Assembly (NCBI RefSeq): GCF_014257025.1
Contig: NZ_JACMSF010000017.1
Span: forward strand, 1 to 64,000
Direction of reading: 5' to 3'
From: Streptomyces cupreus
GTDB taxonomy: Bacteria > Actinomycetota > Actinomycetes > Streptomycetales > Streptomycetaceae
DNA: 64,000 nt
Position 1 is the stretch's first letter. Each line of letters opens with the position of its first letter. Positions 17,345 to 25,647 of the stretch are shown here, one piece after another. The position numbers were made by a program, and so were the translations under genes. The notes beneath the pieces are model-generated. The model saw only the letters and a program-made list of their open reading frames with translations, had not been told where the DNA came from and made no database searches.

Positions 17345-17393
17345 GGAACGTATTGTCCCGCCGTAGGCGCCCGGAAGCACCCCGGCGTGCGCC

Positions 17394-17399
17394 TACGCT
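17394..17399 (+). promoter_or_regulatory. -10 box of a probable leaderless transcript (phosphatase gene)
   Basis: TACGCT ends seven bases before the ATG at 17407, and no ribosome binding site intervenes. Confidence 0.55.
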
Positions 17400-17406
17400 G
17401 GGGCCC

Positions 17407-18093
17407 ATGCCCACGCTGATCCTGGTCCGGCACGGACGTTCCACCGCCAACACCGAGGGGCTGCTCGCCGGCTGGACGCCCGGCGTCGCCCTCGACGAAC
17501 GCGGCGCCGCGCAGGCCGCCGCCCTGCCCGGACGCCTCGCCGAACTGCCGATCTCCGAGGTCGTCACCAGCCCCCTCCAGCGCTGCGAGGAGACGATCCG
17601 GCCGCTCCTCGACGCCCGGCCCGGCCTGCACGCACACACCGACGAACGGATCGGGGAGTGCCACTACGGCGACTGGTCCGGCCGCAAGCTCGCCGAGCTC
17701 AAGGACGAGCCTCTGATGGAGGTCGTCCAGGCGCATCCGTCGGCGGCCGCCTTCCCGGGCGGCGAGTCGATGCGGGCGATGCAGACGCGCGCCGCCGAGG
17801 CCGTACGCGAGTGGAACGCGCGCGTGGAGCGCGACCACGGCGCCGACGCCGTGTATCTCATGTGCTCGCACGGCGACATCATCAAGTCCCTTGTCGCGGA
17901 CGCACTCGGACTTCATCTCGACCTCTTCCAGCGGATCGCCGTCGAACCGTGTTCCATCACCGCGATCCGCTACACACGGCTCAGGCCGTTTCTCCTCCGC
18001 CTCGGTGACACCGGTGACTTCGCGTCGCTGGCGCCGCGCGAGGAACCGCCGGCCGGCGACGCCCCGGTCGGGGGCGGTGCGGGCGCACCGTGA
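17407..18093 (+). CDS. Histidine phosphatase family protein (MSMEG_4193 type)
   Basis: A 228-residue phosphoglycerate-mutase-fold protein. The phospho-acceptor His is in LVRHGRSTAN, the second half of the active site is CSHGDIIKS, and the linking motif GECHYGDWSG is typical of the MSMEG_4193 subfamily (TIGR03848 as I recall). It probably removes phosphate from a small molecule; the substrate is unknown. It begins a run with DUF3090, the SCO1664-type protein and mshC. This co-occurrence is conserved in actinobacteria and suggests a shared, unresolved pathway. The ATG sits seven bases after a -10-like TACGCT, so the mRNA is probably leaderless. Confidence 0.9.
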   Translation: MPTLILVRHGRSTANTEGLLAGWTPGVALDERGAAQAAALPGRLAELPISEVVTSPLQRCEETIRPLLDARPGLHAHTDERIGECHYGDWSGRKLAELKDEPLMEVVQAHPSAAAFPGGESMRAMQTRAAEAVREWNARVERDHGADAVYLMCSHGDIIKSLVADALGLHLDLFQRIAVEPCSITAIRYTRLRPFLLRLGDTGDFASLAPREEPPAGDAPVGGGAGAP

Positions 18094-18173
18094 TCGTCCG
18101 GCGCAGTAGGGTGAAGCGGTCGCGGTAGCGGCCCCGATCACGAGTCCGATCACGATTCCCATGGAGACAGGAC

Positions 18174-18764
18174 GTGTCCCGTCAGGTGTTCCTCTACGAC
18201 CCGCCGGAGCGTTTCGTGGCCGGCACGGTCGGACTGCCCGGACGCCGTACGTTCTTCCTCCAGGCCTCCGCCGGCTCCCGGGTGACCAGCGTGGCCCTGG
18301 AGAAGACACAGGTGGCGGCGCTCGCCGAGCGCATGGACGAACTGCTGGACGAGGTCGTACGGCGCAGTGGCGGCAGCGCCGCCGTGCCGGCCATGGCGCC
18401 CACCGAGGTCGCCGACACCGCCCCCCTCGACACCCCGATCGAGGAGGAGTTCCGGGTCGGCACCATGGCGCTCGCCTGGGACGGCGAGGAACAGCGCATG
18501 ATCGTCGAGGCGCAGGCGCTGGTCGAGCTGGAGGCGGACTCGGAGGAGGACCTCGCCGAGGCCGAGGAGCGACTGCTCCAGGACGAGGAGAACGGCCCCC
18601 CGATGCTGCGGGTCCGGCTCACCGGCGCGCAGGCCCGGGCCTTCGCCAAGCGCGCCCTGGACGTCGTCAACGCCGGGCGGCCGCCGTGCCCGCTGTGCAG
18701 CCTGCCCCTGGACCCGGAGGGACACGTATGTCCGCGCCAGAACGGATACCGCCGCGGAGCGTGA
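18174..18764 (+). CDS. DUF3090 family protein
   Basis: A 196-residue actinobacterial protein of unknown function starting GTG (VSRQVFLYDPPERFVAGT), recognised as the DUF3090/TIGR03847 family. A central acidic segment (ELEADSEEDLAEAEER) precedes a C-terminal CPLCSLPLDPEGHVC motif, which looks like a one-site zinc ribbon. Such proteins travel with the SCO1664-type protein and the histidine phosphatase; here the three are consecutive. Its 3' end overlaps the next gene by 37 bp, so they are translationally coupled. Confidence 0.88.
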   Translation: MSRQVFLYDPPERFVAGTVGLPGRRTFFLQASAGSRVTSVALEKTQVAALAERMDELLDEVVRRSGGSAAVPAMAPTEVADTAPLDTPIEEEFRVGTMALAWDGEEQRMIVEAQALVELEADSEEDLAEAEERLLQDEENGPPMLRVRLTGAQARAFAKRALDVVNAGRPPCPLCSLPLDPEGHVCPRQNGYRRGA

Positions 18765-19546
18765 CCCCGCTGGACCTGCTCACCGAGGGCGAGCTGACCG
18801 TCCGCGGCCGTATCCGCGAGGCCTCCAACGCGGCCCTGTTCTGCACCGTCGTGCACGAGGGCCAGGAGGCGTCCTGCGTCTACAAGCCGATCGCCGGTGA
18901 GCGCCCGCTGTGGGACTTCCCCGACGGCACCCTCGCCGAGCGCGAGGTCGCCGCGTACGCGGTGTCGGAGACGACCGGCTGGGGGCTCGTACCGCCCACT
19001 GTGCTGCGCGACGGGCCCTACGGCGAGGGCATGTGCCAACTGTGGATCGACGTCGTGCCCGGCGCCGAGCTGCTCTCGCTGGTGGACCGGGAGGAGCCGG
19101 AGGCGGGCTGGAAGGCCATCGGTTTCGCCGAGGTCGGCGAGGGACGCACCGCCCTGCTGGTGCACGCCGACGACGAACGGCTGCGACGGCTCGCCGTCCT
19201 GGACGCCGTGATCAACAACGCCGACCGCAAGGGCGGCCATCTGCTGCCCGCCGCCGAGGAGCGGCTCTACGGCATCGACCACGGGGTCACCTTCAACGTC
19301 GAGAACAAACTGCGCACCCTGCTGTGGGGCTGGGCGGGCGAGGCCCTGACCGGAGAGGCGGTCGAGGCGCTCAAGGGCCTGAAGGAGGCACTGGGGCCGG
19401 ACGGGACGCTGACGGCCACCCTCACCTCCCTGATCACCGCGGCGGAGATCGACGCCACACGCGCGCGTGTCGAGGCGATGCTCACCTCCGGCATCCACCC
19501 CGAACCGAGCGGGGAGTGGCCCGCGATCCCCTGGCCACCCGTCTGA
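18728..19546 (+). CDS. SCO1664 family PI3/4-kinase-like protein
   Basis: A 272-residue protein of the family named for S. coelicolor SCO1664 (TIGR03843), distantly related to phosphatidylinositol 3/4-kinases. The ATP-binding lysine would be in CVYKPIAGERPLWDFP. The catalytic-loop equivalent is LDAVINNADRKGGH (Asp-Arg-Lys), and the metal-binding Asp is in YGIDHGVTFN. The substrate is unknown. The ATG at 18728 follows GGAGGG and lies inside the end of the DUF3090 gene, so expression is coupled. A counteracting kinase and phosphatase pair with the histidine phosphatase at 17407 is a reasonable hypothesis only. Confidence 0.88.
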   Translation: MSAPERIPPRSVTPLDLLTEGELTVRGRIREASNAALFCTVVHEGQEASCVYKPIAGERPLWDFPDGTLAEREVAAYAVSETTGWGLVPPTVLRDGPYGEGMCQLWIDVVPGAELLSLVDREEPEAGWKAIGFAEVGEGRTALLVHADDERLRRLAVLDAVINNADRKGGHLLPAAEERLYGIDHGVTFNVENKLRTLLWGWAGEALTGEAVEALKGLKEALGPDGTLTATLTSLITAAEIDATRARVEAMLTSGIHPEPSGEWPAIPWPPV

Positions 19547-19628
19547 CGGCACAAGGGCCGCAGACGCGCAAGAGCGCCTTCCCGGCCATCCGGCTCGGTC
19601 CGGTTCGTATATGGAACCGCGGTCCGGT

Positions 19629-19634
19629 TACGCT
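19629..19634 (+). promoter_or_regulatory. -10 box of a probable leaderless mshC transcript
   Basis: TACGCT ends six bases before the mshC ATG at 19641. A short palindrome, CGGTTC...GAACCG at 19601-19619, lies just upstream. No ribosome binding site is seen. Confidence 0.5.
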
Positions 19635-19640
19635 CATGAC

Positions 19641-20870
19641 ATGTATGCCTGGCCCGCTTCTGAGGTCCCCGCCCTGCCCGGCAAGGGCCGCGACCTCCGG
19701 ATCCACGACACCGCGACCGGTGGACTCATCACCCTTGAGCCCGGTCCCGTCGCCCGTCTCTACGTCTGCGGCATCACCCCGTACGACGCGACCCACCTGG
19801 GACACGCGGCGACCTACAACGCGTTCGACCTCGTGCAGCGCGTGTGGCTCGACACCAAGCGGCAGGTCCACTACGTCCAGAACGTCACCGACGTCGACGA
19901 TCCGCTGCTGGAGCGGGCCGAGCGCGACGGCATCGACTGGGTGGCCCTCGCCGAGAAGGAGACCTCCCTCTTCCGCGAGGACATGACCGCCCTGCGCATG
20001 CTGCCCCCGAAGCACTACATCGGCGCGGTCGAGGCGATACCCGGCATCGTGCCGCTCGTCGAACGGCTGCGGGACGCGGGCGCCGCCTACGAACTCGAAG
20101 GCGACATCTACTTCTCCGTCGAGGCCGACCCCCACTTCGGCCAGGTCTCGAACCTCGACGCGGCCGCCATGCGGCTGCTGTCCGCCGAGCGCGGCGGCGA
20201 CCCGGACCGCCCCGGCAAGAAGAACCCGCTCGACCCGATGCTGTGGATGGCCGCCCGCGCGGGCGAGCCGAGCTGGGACGGCGCCTCCCTCGGCCGGGGC
20301 CGCCCCGGCTGGCACATCGAGTGCGTGGCCATCGCCCTCGACCACCTCGGCATGGGCTTCGACGTCCAGGGCGGCGGCTCCGACCTCGCCTTCCCGCACC
20401 ACGAGATGGGCGCCTCGCACGCCCAGGTGCTGACCGGCGAGTTCCCGATGGCCAAGGCCTACGTCCACGCCGGCATGGTCGCCCTGCACGGCGAGAAGAT
20501 GTCCAAGTCCAAGGGCAACCTGGTCTTCGTCTCCGCGCTGCGCCGCGACGGCGTCGACCCGGCAGCCATCCGGCTCGCGCTCCTCGCCCACCACTACCGG
20601 GCCGACTGGGAGTGGACCGACCAGGTGCTCCAGGACGCCGTGGCCCGCGTCGGCCGCTGGCGCGCGGCCGTGTCCCGGCCCGACGGCCCGCCCGCCGAGG
20701 CGCTCGTGGAGGAGATCCGCGAGGCCCTCGCGAACGACCTCGACGCCCCGGCCGCGCTCGCCGCGGTCGACCGCTGGGCGGCGCTCCAGGAGGAGCGGGG
20801 CGGCACGGACGAGGGCGCCCCCGGCGTCGTGTCGCGTGCCGTGGACGCGCTGCTCGGCGTCGCGCTGTAG
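19641..20870 (+). CDS. mshC: Cysteine--1-D-myo-inosityl 2-amino-2-deoxy-alpha-D-glucopyranoside ligase
   Basis: A 409-residue class I aminoacyl-tRNA-synthetase-like ligase. It joins ATP-activated cysteine to GlcN-Ins, the third enzymatic step of mycothiol synthesis. It has the zinc Cys in LYVCGITPYDATHLGHA (HLGHA being the HIGH motif), then WHIECVAIALDHLG, HHEMGASHAQ and the KMSKSKG loop. It differs from CysRS by the absent C-terminal tRNA-binding domain and the MshC-type start MYAWPA. The length matches known MshC. It follows the SCO1664-type gene by 94 bp and ends at a strong bidirectional terminator. Confidence 0.97.
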   Translation: MYAWPASEVPALPGKGRDLRIHDTATGGLITLEPGPVARLYVCGITPYDATHLGHAATYNAFDLVQRVWLDTKRQVHYVQNVTDVDDPLLERAERDGIDWVALAEKETSLFREDMTALRMLPPKHYIGAVEAIPGIVPLVERLRDAGAAYELEGDIYFSVEADPHFGQVSNLDAAAMRLLSAERGGDPDRPGKKNPLDPMLWMAARAGEPSWDGASLGRGRPGWHIECVAIALDHLGMGFDVQGGGSDLAFPHHEMGASHAQVLTGEFPMAKAYVHAGMVALHGEKMSKSKGNLVFVSALRRDGVDPAAIRLALLAHHYRADWEWTDQVLQDAVARVGRWRAAVSRPDGPPAEALVEEIREALANDLDAPAALAAVDRWAALQEERGGTDEGAPGVVSRAVDALLGVAL

Positions 20871-20879
20871 GACAAGGAA

Positions 20880-20912
20880 GAGGGCGCTTCCCCGCACCGG
20901 GGAAGCGCCCTC
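20880..20912. terminator. Bidirectional terminator after mshC
   Basis: A 15-bp perfect stem (GAGGGCGCTTCCCCG at 20880-20894 with 20898-20912) and a 3-nt loop, between convergent genes. Confidence 0.9.
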
Positions 20913-20930
20913 GGTCATTTCAGGTGCCTG

Positions 20931-21452
20931 TCACAGGCGCTGGATCCGCACGCTGCGCAGGACGTTCGGCGACTGCGTGTCCCAGATGCCGACGACCTGG
21001 TGGCCGAACGCGAAGGCCTGCTGGATCTGCTGGTGGACTTGCGGGTTCGGGTTGTTGAGGACCCGGAACTGGTTGTTGATGCGCAGGAAGATCTGGTGCG
21101 GCTGCCCCTGGAGCGGGTGGACGATGTCGATGAAGCCGTTCGCCACACCGGACGCCAGGGCCTGCGCCTGCACCTGCTGGACCAGCTGCTGTACGGCGGC
21201 AAGCGCGACCTGCTGCAACTGCTGCTGCACCTGCTGCTCGGCCTGCTGAGCCTGTTGGTCCTGCTGAGGCGTCATCTGCTGCAACAGCTGCTGGTACGGC
21301 TGCTGCTGGCCGAGCTGCTGGAGCTGCTCCAGGGAGCCGCCGCCCATGCCGCCGCCCATGCCGCCGCCCATGCCGCCGAACGACTGCTGCTGATACGGCG
21401 AGGTGCTCGGGTACTGCTGTGCCGGTTGACCCATCTGCGGGGTGGTGCTCAT
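20931..21452 (-). CDS. Gln-rich protein with a C-terminal module shared with the S8 peptidase
   Basis: A 173-residue protein. Residues 1-45 are Gln/Ser/Gly-rich with three GGGM-type repeats, residues 45-105 are extremely Gln-rich (LQQLGQQQPYQQLLQQM) and probably helical or coiled, and the last 70 residues form a globular-looking module. That module (FRVLNNPNPQVHQQIQQAF...VGIWDTQ) resembles the C-terminus of the adjacent S8 peptidase (WRNLNNPSTEIRQAVHTAF...VRVWFSD). There is no signal peptide. The ATG at 21452 has AAGGTGG upstream; in-frame ATG 21477-21479 is an alternative. It lies 50 bp after the peptidase gene on the same strand, so the two are likely co-transcribed. Its function is unknown; it could be an inhibitor, substrate or scaffold of the peptidase. 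Confidence 0.75.
   Translation of the reverse strand: MSTTPQMGQPAQQYPSTSPYQQQSFGGMGGGMGGGMGGGSLEQLQQLGQQQPYQQLLQQMTPQQDQQAQQAEQQVQQQLQQVALAAVQQLVQQVQAQALASGVANGFIDIVHPLQGQPHQIFLRINNQFRVLNNPNPQVHQQIQQAFAFGHQVVGIWDTQSPNVLRSVRIQRL
21336..21371 (-). repeat. Three tandem 12-bp repeats in the Gln-rich gene
   Basis: The unit GCCGCCGCCCAT (plus strand) is repeated three times exactly at 21336-21371 with a partial fourth copy. It encodes Gly-Gly-Gly-Met repeats near the N-terminus and could change number by slippage. Confidence 0.85.
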
Positions 21453-21502
21453 GCGGGTGCCACCTTCCCTTGCTGTCATGGGTTTCACTCGTGGGCTGTT
21501 CG

Positions 21503-23224
21503 TCAGCCGGTGATCACCAGGCCGACGATCTCGTCGTCCGAGAACCACACCCGGACGTCGGGCCGTCCCCCTGCGAAGGCGGTGTGCACCGCCTGGCGGA
21601 TCTCGGTGGACGGGTTGTTCAGGTTCCGCCAGCCGCCGGCCACGAAGAGCCGGAGCCTCGGCGGGAGTTCACGCGGGTACGGCAGCAGTTCGTCCCAGTA
21701 CCTCTCGGCCTGGCCCGAGCCGACCGCGTGAGGCAGCAGATGTGTGACCGCCGCCTTGATGTCGGGCCGGCCGCCGATCCGCTGCGAGGCCGGCCGGCCC
21801 GGCGCGTCCTGCTGCGGCGAACCGCTCGCCCGCAGCACCGCGCGGGCACGCTCGGGGGACATCGGGCTCTGGTCGGCCGCCTTGAGTATGCCCTGCAGCG
21901 CGGCCAGCGCCCCCACCACCACCGGAGCGGCGGCGGACGTCCCCGAGAACGTGTCGGTGTACCAGGCGATCTCCTCGGGCCCGCCCTGCAGATCGCCGGG
22001 CCGGTCCCAGAAGCCGCCGGTGGTCGTGACCTCGCGCCCCCAGCCCTGCGCGTCCACGCGCGAGCCGTAGTTGGAGAACGCCAGCCTCGACCGGTCCGGG
22101 CCGTGATCCCGGCCGTGCGTGCCGGGCGGCGGAGCGCCCGCGCCGACCAGGACGGCACCGGAGGACTGGTTGGACGGATTGAACGGGTTGCGCCACCCCT
22201 GCGGGAACTCGTCCGGGCGGCGCTCGTAGACCGCGTCGTCGAGCGACTCCGCGCCGTTGCCCGCGGCGGCCACCACGAGCACGCCCTTGGCGGTGGCGTG
22301 GCGGACGGCCGCGAAGTCGTCCGGCCACCACTCCAGGGCGATGTAGCCGCGCTGGTCGTCGCGCTCGGCGTACTCGAACCGCGGCCCCGGCCGCTGGAGT
22401 TCGACCAGCACGATGTCACCGGGACCGAGCCGCTCCGCCGCCGCGTGGATCGCGGCCGCGGTGCCGACCCCCTGGAAGGACGCGGCGGCGGTCACCGCGT
22501 CGGGCACGGCGCCCTGGACGCCGTACTGGCCCCGGTCGCCGCCGATCACGCCGATCACGGCGGTGCCGTGGTTGCGCCAGGCGAGTTCGTCGACCGGGGT
22601 GCTGACGACCACCCCGGCGAGCCTGGCGGCCAGATCCTCGTGGCCGAGCTGCCAGGCGCCCTCTACATCGATCACCGTCACGCCCTGTCCCGTCCCGCCG
22701 GGCCGCTGCCAGGCCCAGTGGGCGTCGATGCCCTCGGGCGCCGGCCGCAGATAGCCCTGGCGGCTGCTGAAGTCGGGGGTGACGGTCGCGCCTTCCTTGA
22801 GACGGCGGTTCTCCTCGCTCTCCTGGAGGGTGGCGGGCACGGCGCCCGGTTTCACATACGCCGTGTCGATGCCCGGCAGCGCGGCAATCCGCGAGCGCAG
22901 CTCCGCCGCGCGGCTCTCCCCGCCGCGCACCCGGTAGAACAGCGCGAGGTCGTTCTCCGTGCCCGCGGACGGGGACTGCTGCAGACGCTCCTCGCCGCCG
23001 AACAGCGGTTCCAGGGCGAGCTGTTCGTCGTCGAGGAACATGTTCAGCGCCGACACATCGGCGCCCGCCGCCGACCGTACGCCGTCCGCCCGCGCCCGCA
23101 GCCGGGCCTCCGGCCGGGCGACGACGATGAGTTCCTGCTCCGCTCCCCGATAGGTGAATCCCGCTCCGTCGGGTCCCGGTCCGGACGCCCCCGGGCCCTG
23201 CGCCGGCTGTACCTGCTCGGTCAT
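21503..23224 (-). CDS. S8 (subtilisin-like) serine peptidase without signal peptide
   Basis: A 573-residue protein. An N-terminal domain of about 165 residues has no clear family. The subtilase core follows, with catalytic Asp186 (VTVIDVEGAW), His219 (NHGTAVIG) and Ser430 (FSGTSAAAPVV), plus the oxyanion Asn in VVAAAGNG. The C-terminus (WRNLNNPSTEIRQAV...VWFSDDEIVG) is a short module also seen in the next gene. There is no signal peptide, so it acts inside the cell or leaves by an unusual route. The ATG at 23224 follows AAGGGAG; the frame extends to 23353 without a ribosome binding site. It heads a two-gene unit with the Gln-rich protein. A strong palindrome lies in the upstream region. Confidence 0.9.
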   Translation of the reverse strand: MTEQVQPAQGPGASGPGPDGAGFTYRGAEQELIVVARPEARLRARADGVRSAAGADVSALNMFLDDEQLALEPLFGGEERLQQSPSAGTENDLALFYRVRGGESRAAELRSRIAALPGIDTAYVKPGAVPATLQESEENRRLKEGATVTPDFSSRQGYLRPAPEGIDAHWAWQRPGGTGQGVTVIDVEGAWQLGHEDLAARLAGVVVSTPVDELAWRNHGTAVIGVIGGDRGQYGVQGAVPDAVTAAASFQGVGTAAAIHAAAERLGPGDIVLVELQRPGPRFEYAERDDQRGYIALEWWPDDFAAVRHATAKGVLVVAAAGNGAESLDDAVYERRPDEFPQGWRNPFNPSNQSSGAVLVGAGAPPPGTHGRDHGPDRSRLAFSNYGSRVDAQGWGREVTTTGGFWDRPGDLQGGPEEIAWYTDTFSGTSAAAPVVVGALAALQGILKAADQSPMSPERARAVLRASGSPQQDAPGRPASQRIGGRPDIKAAVTHLLPHAVGSGQAERYWDELLPYPRELPPRLRLFVAGGWRNLNNPSTEIRQAVHTAFAGGRPDVRVWFSDDEIVGLVITG

Positions 23225-23302
23225 CGGGTACCGCTCCCTTCGGTCCGCGCGGGTGTCGCCTTCGGGGGACAACCAAGCACTCGGGCGGCGGCCCGTCCAG
23301 AC

Positions 23303-23335
23303 TGTTTTCGTCAACTTGGTTTGAAAACAAGTTGA
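23303..23335. promoter_or_regulatory. Overlapping palindromes in the S8 peptidase / Tat protein divergent region
   Basis: TCAACTTG at 23311-23318 is exactly repeated in inverse as CAAGTTGA at 23328-23335. A second inverted pair, TGTTTTC at 23303-23309 and GAAAACA at 23323-23329, overlaps it. The patch is AT-rich against a GC-rich background, as expected for an operator controlling one or both divergent genes. Confidence 0.55.
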
Positions 23336-23516
23336 ATTGGGAAACCTGTGCAATCCGTCTTGAAACCGATGTCACGTCATAAACCGGCCAGATACTGTCG
23401 AGACGCTGTCGAACGACTGTTGGGTGCTGTGATGCGCGCAGCCCTTGTGATGGGGTGGAGCGGTAGTTGACCGCTGGACCGGCCAACTGCCGGTCCCCCT
23501 CGCGGAAGGGCTCCCC

Positions 23517-24476
23517 GTGGCTCCCACTCACGGTTCCTTCGCACCTCATCTCACCCGCCGCGGACTGCTGACCGTCGGCGCGGTGGCGACCGGTGCCGCG
23601 CTCGTCGGCGCGCCCGCACAGGCCGCCGCCGGGCTCACCGTCATCCCCCTGCCGAACGGCTTCCGTCCGGAGGGCATCACGATCGGCGGCGGCCCGTACG
23701 CCTACCTCGGCTCCCTCGGTGACGGCTCCATCTACCGCGTCGACCTGCGCACCGGATCGGGCTCCATCGTCTCGGCCGGACCCGGCACGCCCTCGGTCGG
23801 GCTCAAACTCGACGACCGGGGACGGCTGTTCGTCGCCGGGCGCGGCCAGGGCGCCCGGGTCGTGGACGCCCACAGCGGCGAGATCCTCGCCTCGTACGTC
23901 CTCAGCACCACCACCCCCACCTTCGCCAACGATGTGTTCCTGACCCCGCGCGCGGCCTGGTTCACCGACTCCTACCAGCCGGTCCTCTACGTCCTCCCGC
24001 TCGGCCGGCACGGCCGACTGCCGGGAGCGGACGAGGTCGTACGGATCCCCCTCGGCGGCGCCTGGAGCCAGGTGCCCGGCGAGGTCGTGAACGCCAACGG
24101 CATCACCCGCACCCCCGACGGCTCGGCCCTGCTCGTCGTGCAGTCCGGGGTCGGCGCCCTGCACCGGGTGAATCCGCGCACCGGCGTCACCGAACTCGTC
24201 GACCTCGGCGACGCGGCACCCCTCACCAACGGCGACGGTCTGCTGCTGAGCGGGCGGACGCTGTACGTCGTACAGAACCGGCAGAACGCCATCGACGTCT
24301 TCTCGCTGGCCGCCGACGGCCGCAGCGGAGTCCTCAGGCGCCGGATCACCGACCCCGCCTTCGATGTGCCGACGACGGTGGCCGCGTACCAGGGCAGGCT
24401 CTACCTGCCCAACGCGCGGTTCACCACCACGCCGACGCCCGAGACGACGTACGCCGTCGTCTCCGTGCCGAACTGA
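23517..24476 (+). CDS. Tat-exported SMP-30/gluconolactonase-like beta-propeller protein
   Basis: A 319-residue protein. A twin-arginine signal (HLTRRGLLTVGAVATG) is followed by an Ala-X-Ala cleavage site near residue 37. The mature part repeats strand units such as PEGITIGGGPYAYLGSLGDG and VNANGITRTPDGSALLVV, typical of six-bladed SMP-30/NHL-like propellers. I do not see the full metal-ligand set, so an enzymatic role is uncertain. Relatives are often labelled as superoxide dismutase, which the sequence does not support. GTG start; GAAGGG lies about seven bases upstream. It probably acts outside the membrane. Confidence 0.75.
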   Translation: MAPTHGSFAPHLTRRGLLTVGAVATGAALVGAPAQAAAGLTVIPLPNGFRPEGITIGGGPYAYLGSLGDGSIYRVDLRTGSGSIVSAGPGTPSVGLKLDDRGRLFVAGRGQGARVVDAHSGEILASYVLSTTTPTFANDVFLTPRAAWFTDSYQPVLYVLPLGRHGRLPGADEVVRIPLGGAWSQVPGEVVNANGITRTPDGSALLVVQSGVGALHRVNPRTGVTELVDLGDAAPLTNGDGLLLSGRTLYVVQNRQNAIDVFSLAADGRSGVLRRRITDPAFDVPTTVAAYQGRLYLPNARFTTTPTPETTYAVVSVPN

Positions 24477-24489
24477 CGCAGAAGTGACG

Positions 24490-24525
24490 GCAAGGGGCGG
24501 TGCGCGACCGCGCACCGCCCCTTGC
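24490..24525. terminator. Bidirectional terminator after the Tat-exported protein
   Basis: A 16-bp perfect stem (GCAAGGGGCGGTGCGC at 24490-24505 with 24510-24525) and a 4-nt loop, between convergent genes. Confidence 0.88.
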
Positions 24526-24533
24526 TCACGACC

Positions 24534-25505
24534 TCAGTCCTCCGACGACTCGTCGTCCTCGGGACCCGCCTTGGGCGGCTTCGGCGGGCGGGTACGACCG
24601 CTGGGGTTGTCCCGCAGATAGGTGCCGTCGCCGCCGTCCGTCGCATGCCCGCCGGCCGACGGGCCGCCGTCGCGGCGCCGCAGATACCGTTCGAACTCGC
24701 GGGCGATGGCCTCGCCCGACGCCTCCGGCAGCTCCGCGGTGTCCCGGGCCTCCTCCAGCGTCTGCACGTACTCGGCGACCTCGCTGTCCTCGGCGGCCAG
24801 CTGGTCCACCCCCACCTGCCAGGCGCGCGCGTCCTCGGGCAGCTCGCCCAGCGGGATGCGCACGTCGATCAGGTCCTCAAGACGGTTCAGCAGCGCCAGC
24901 GTCGCCTTCGGGTTGGGCGGCTGCGACACATAGTGCGGTACGGCCGCCCAGAGGCTGACGGCCGGCACGCCCGCGTGCGTGCACGCCTCCTGAAGGACGC
25001 CGACGATGCCCGTGGGGCCCTCGTACTTGGTCTCCTCCAGGTCCATCCGGCGGGCCAGATCCGGGTCCGACGTGGTCCCGCTGATCGGGACCGGACGCGT
25101 GTGCGGGGTGTCACCGAGCAGGGCGCCCAGGACGACCACCAGCTCCACGCCCAGTTCGTGCGCGAAGCCCAGCAGCTCGTTGCAGAACGAGCGCCAGCGC
25201 ATGGACGGCTCGATACCCCGGACGAGCACGAGATCACGCGGCTTCTCGCCGCCGACCCGGACCACGGAAAGCCTGGTCGTCGGCCAGGTGATCTTCCGCA
25301 CTCCCGCGTCCATCCACACCGTGGGGCGGTTGACCTGGAAGTCGTAGTAGTCCTCGGCGTCCAGCGCCGCGAACACCTCGCCCTTCCACTCCCTGTCCAG
25401 ATGCGCGACCGCGGTGGAGGCGGCGTCGCCGGCATCGTTCCAGCCCTCGAACGCGGCCACCATGACTGGGTCGATCAGCTCGGGAACTCCCTCCAGCTCG
25501 ATCAC
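24534..25505 (-). CDS. PAC2 family protein (proteasome assembly chaperone-like)
   Basis: A 323-residue protein matching the bacterial PAC2 family: VMVAAFEGWNDAGDAAS at the start, a central VVVLGALLGDTPHTRPVPISG, and GPTGIVGVLQEACTHAGVPAVSLWAAVPHY. The C-terminal 45 residues are disordered and charged. In eukaryotes PAC2 helps assemble the 20S core. A role in assembling the Streptomyces PrcA/PrcB proteasome, encoded 25 kb away in this window, is often assumed but not shown. GTG start preceded by GGAAGGAGG. It is convergent with the Tat-exported protein and lies downstream of the GntR gene on the same strand. Confidence 0.88.
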   Translation of the reverse strand: MIELEGVPELIDPVMVAAFEGWNDAGDAASTAVAHLDREWKGEVFAALDAEDYYDFQVNRPTVWMDAGVRKITWPTTRLSVVRVGGEKPRDLVLVRGIEPSMRWRSFCNELLGFAHELGVELVVVLGALLGDTPHTRPVPISGTTSDPDLARRMDLEETKYEGPTGIVGVLQEACTHAGVPAVSLWAAVPHYVSQPPNPKATLALLNRLEDLIDVRIPLGELPEDARAWQVGVDQLAAEDSEVAEYVQTLEEARDTAELPEASGEAIAREFERYLRRRDGGPSAGGHATDGGDGTYLRDNPSGRTRPPKPPKAGPEDDESSED

Positions 25506-25647
25506 CCAGCGCCTCCTTCCGACGTGCCCTCGCCTGACGAACCAACCTTACGGCGTGCGGCGGGGGCGCCCGCAGCCCCCTTGCACGGGGGAGTGAACGG
25601 ATCACTGCCCCGATCGCCACCTCGGAACACCCCCGGTTCGGTGGTCC

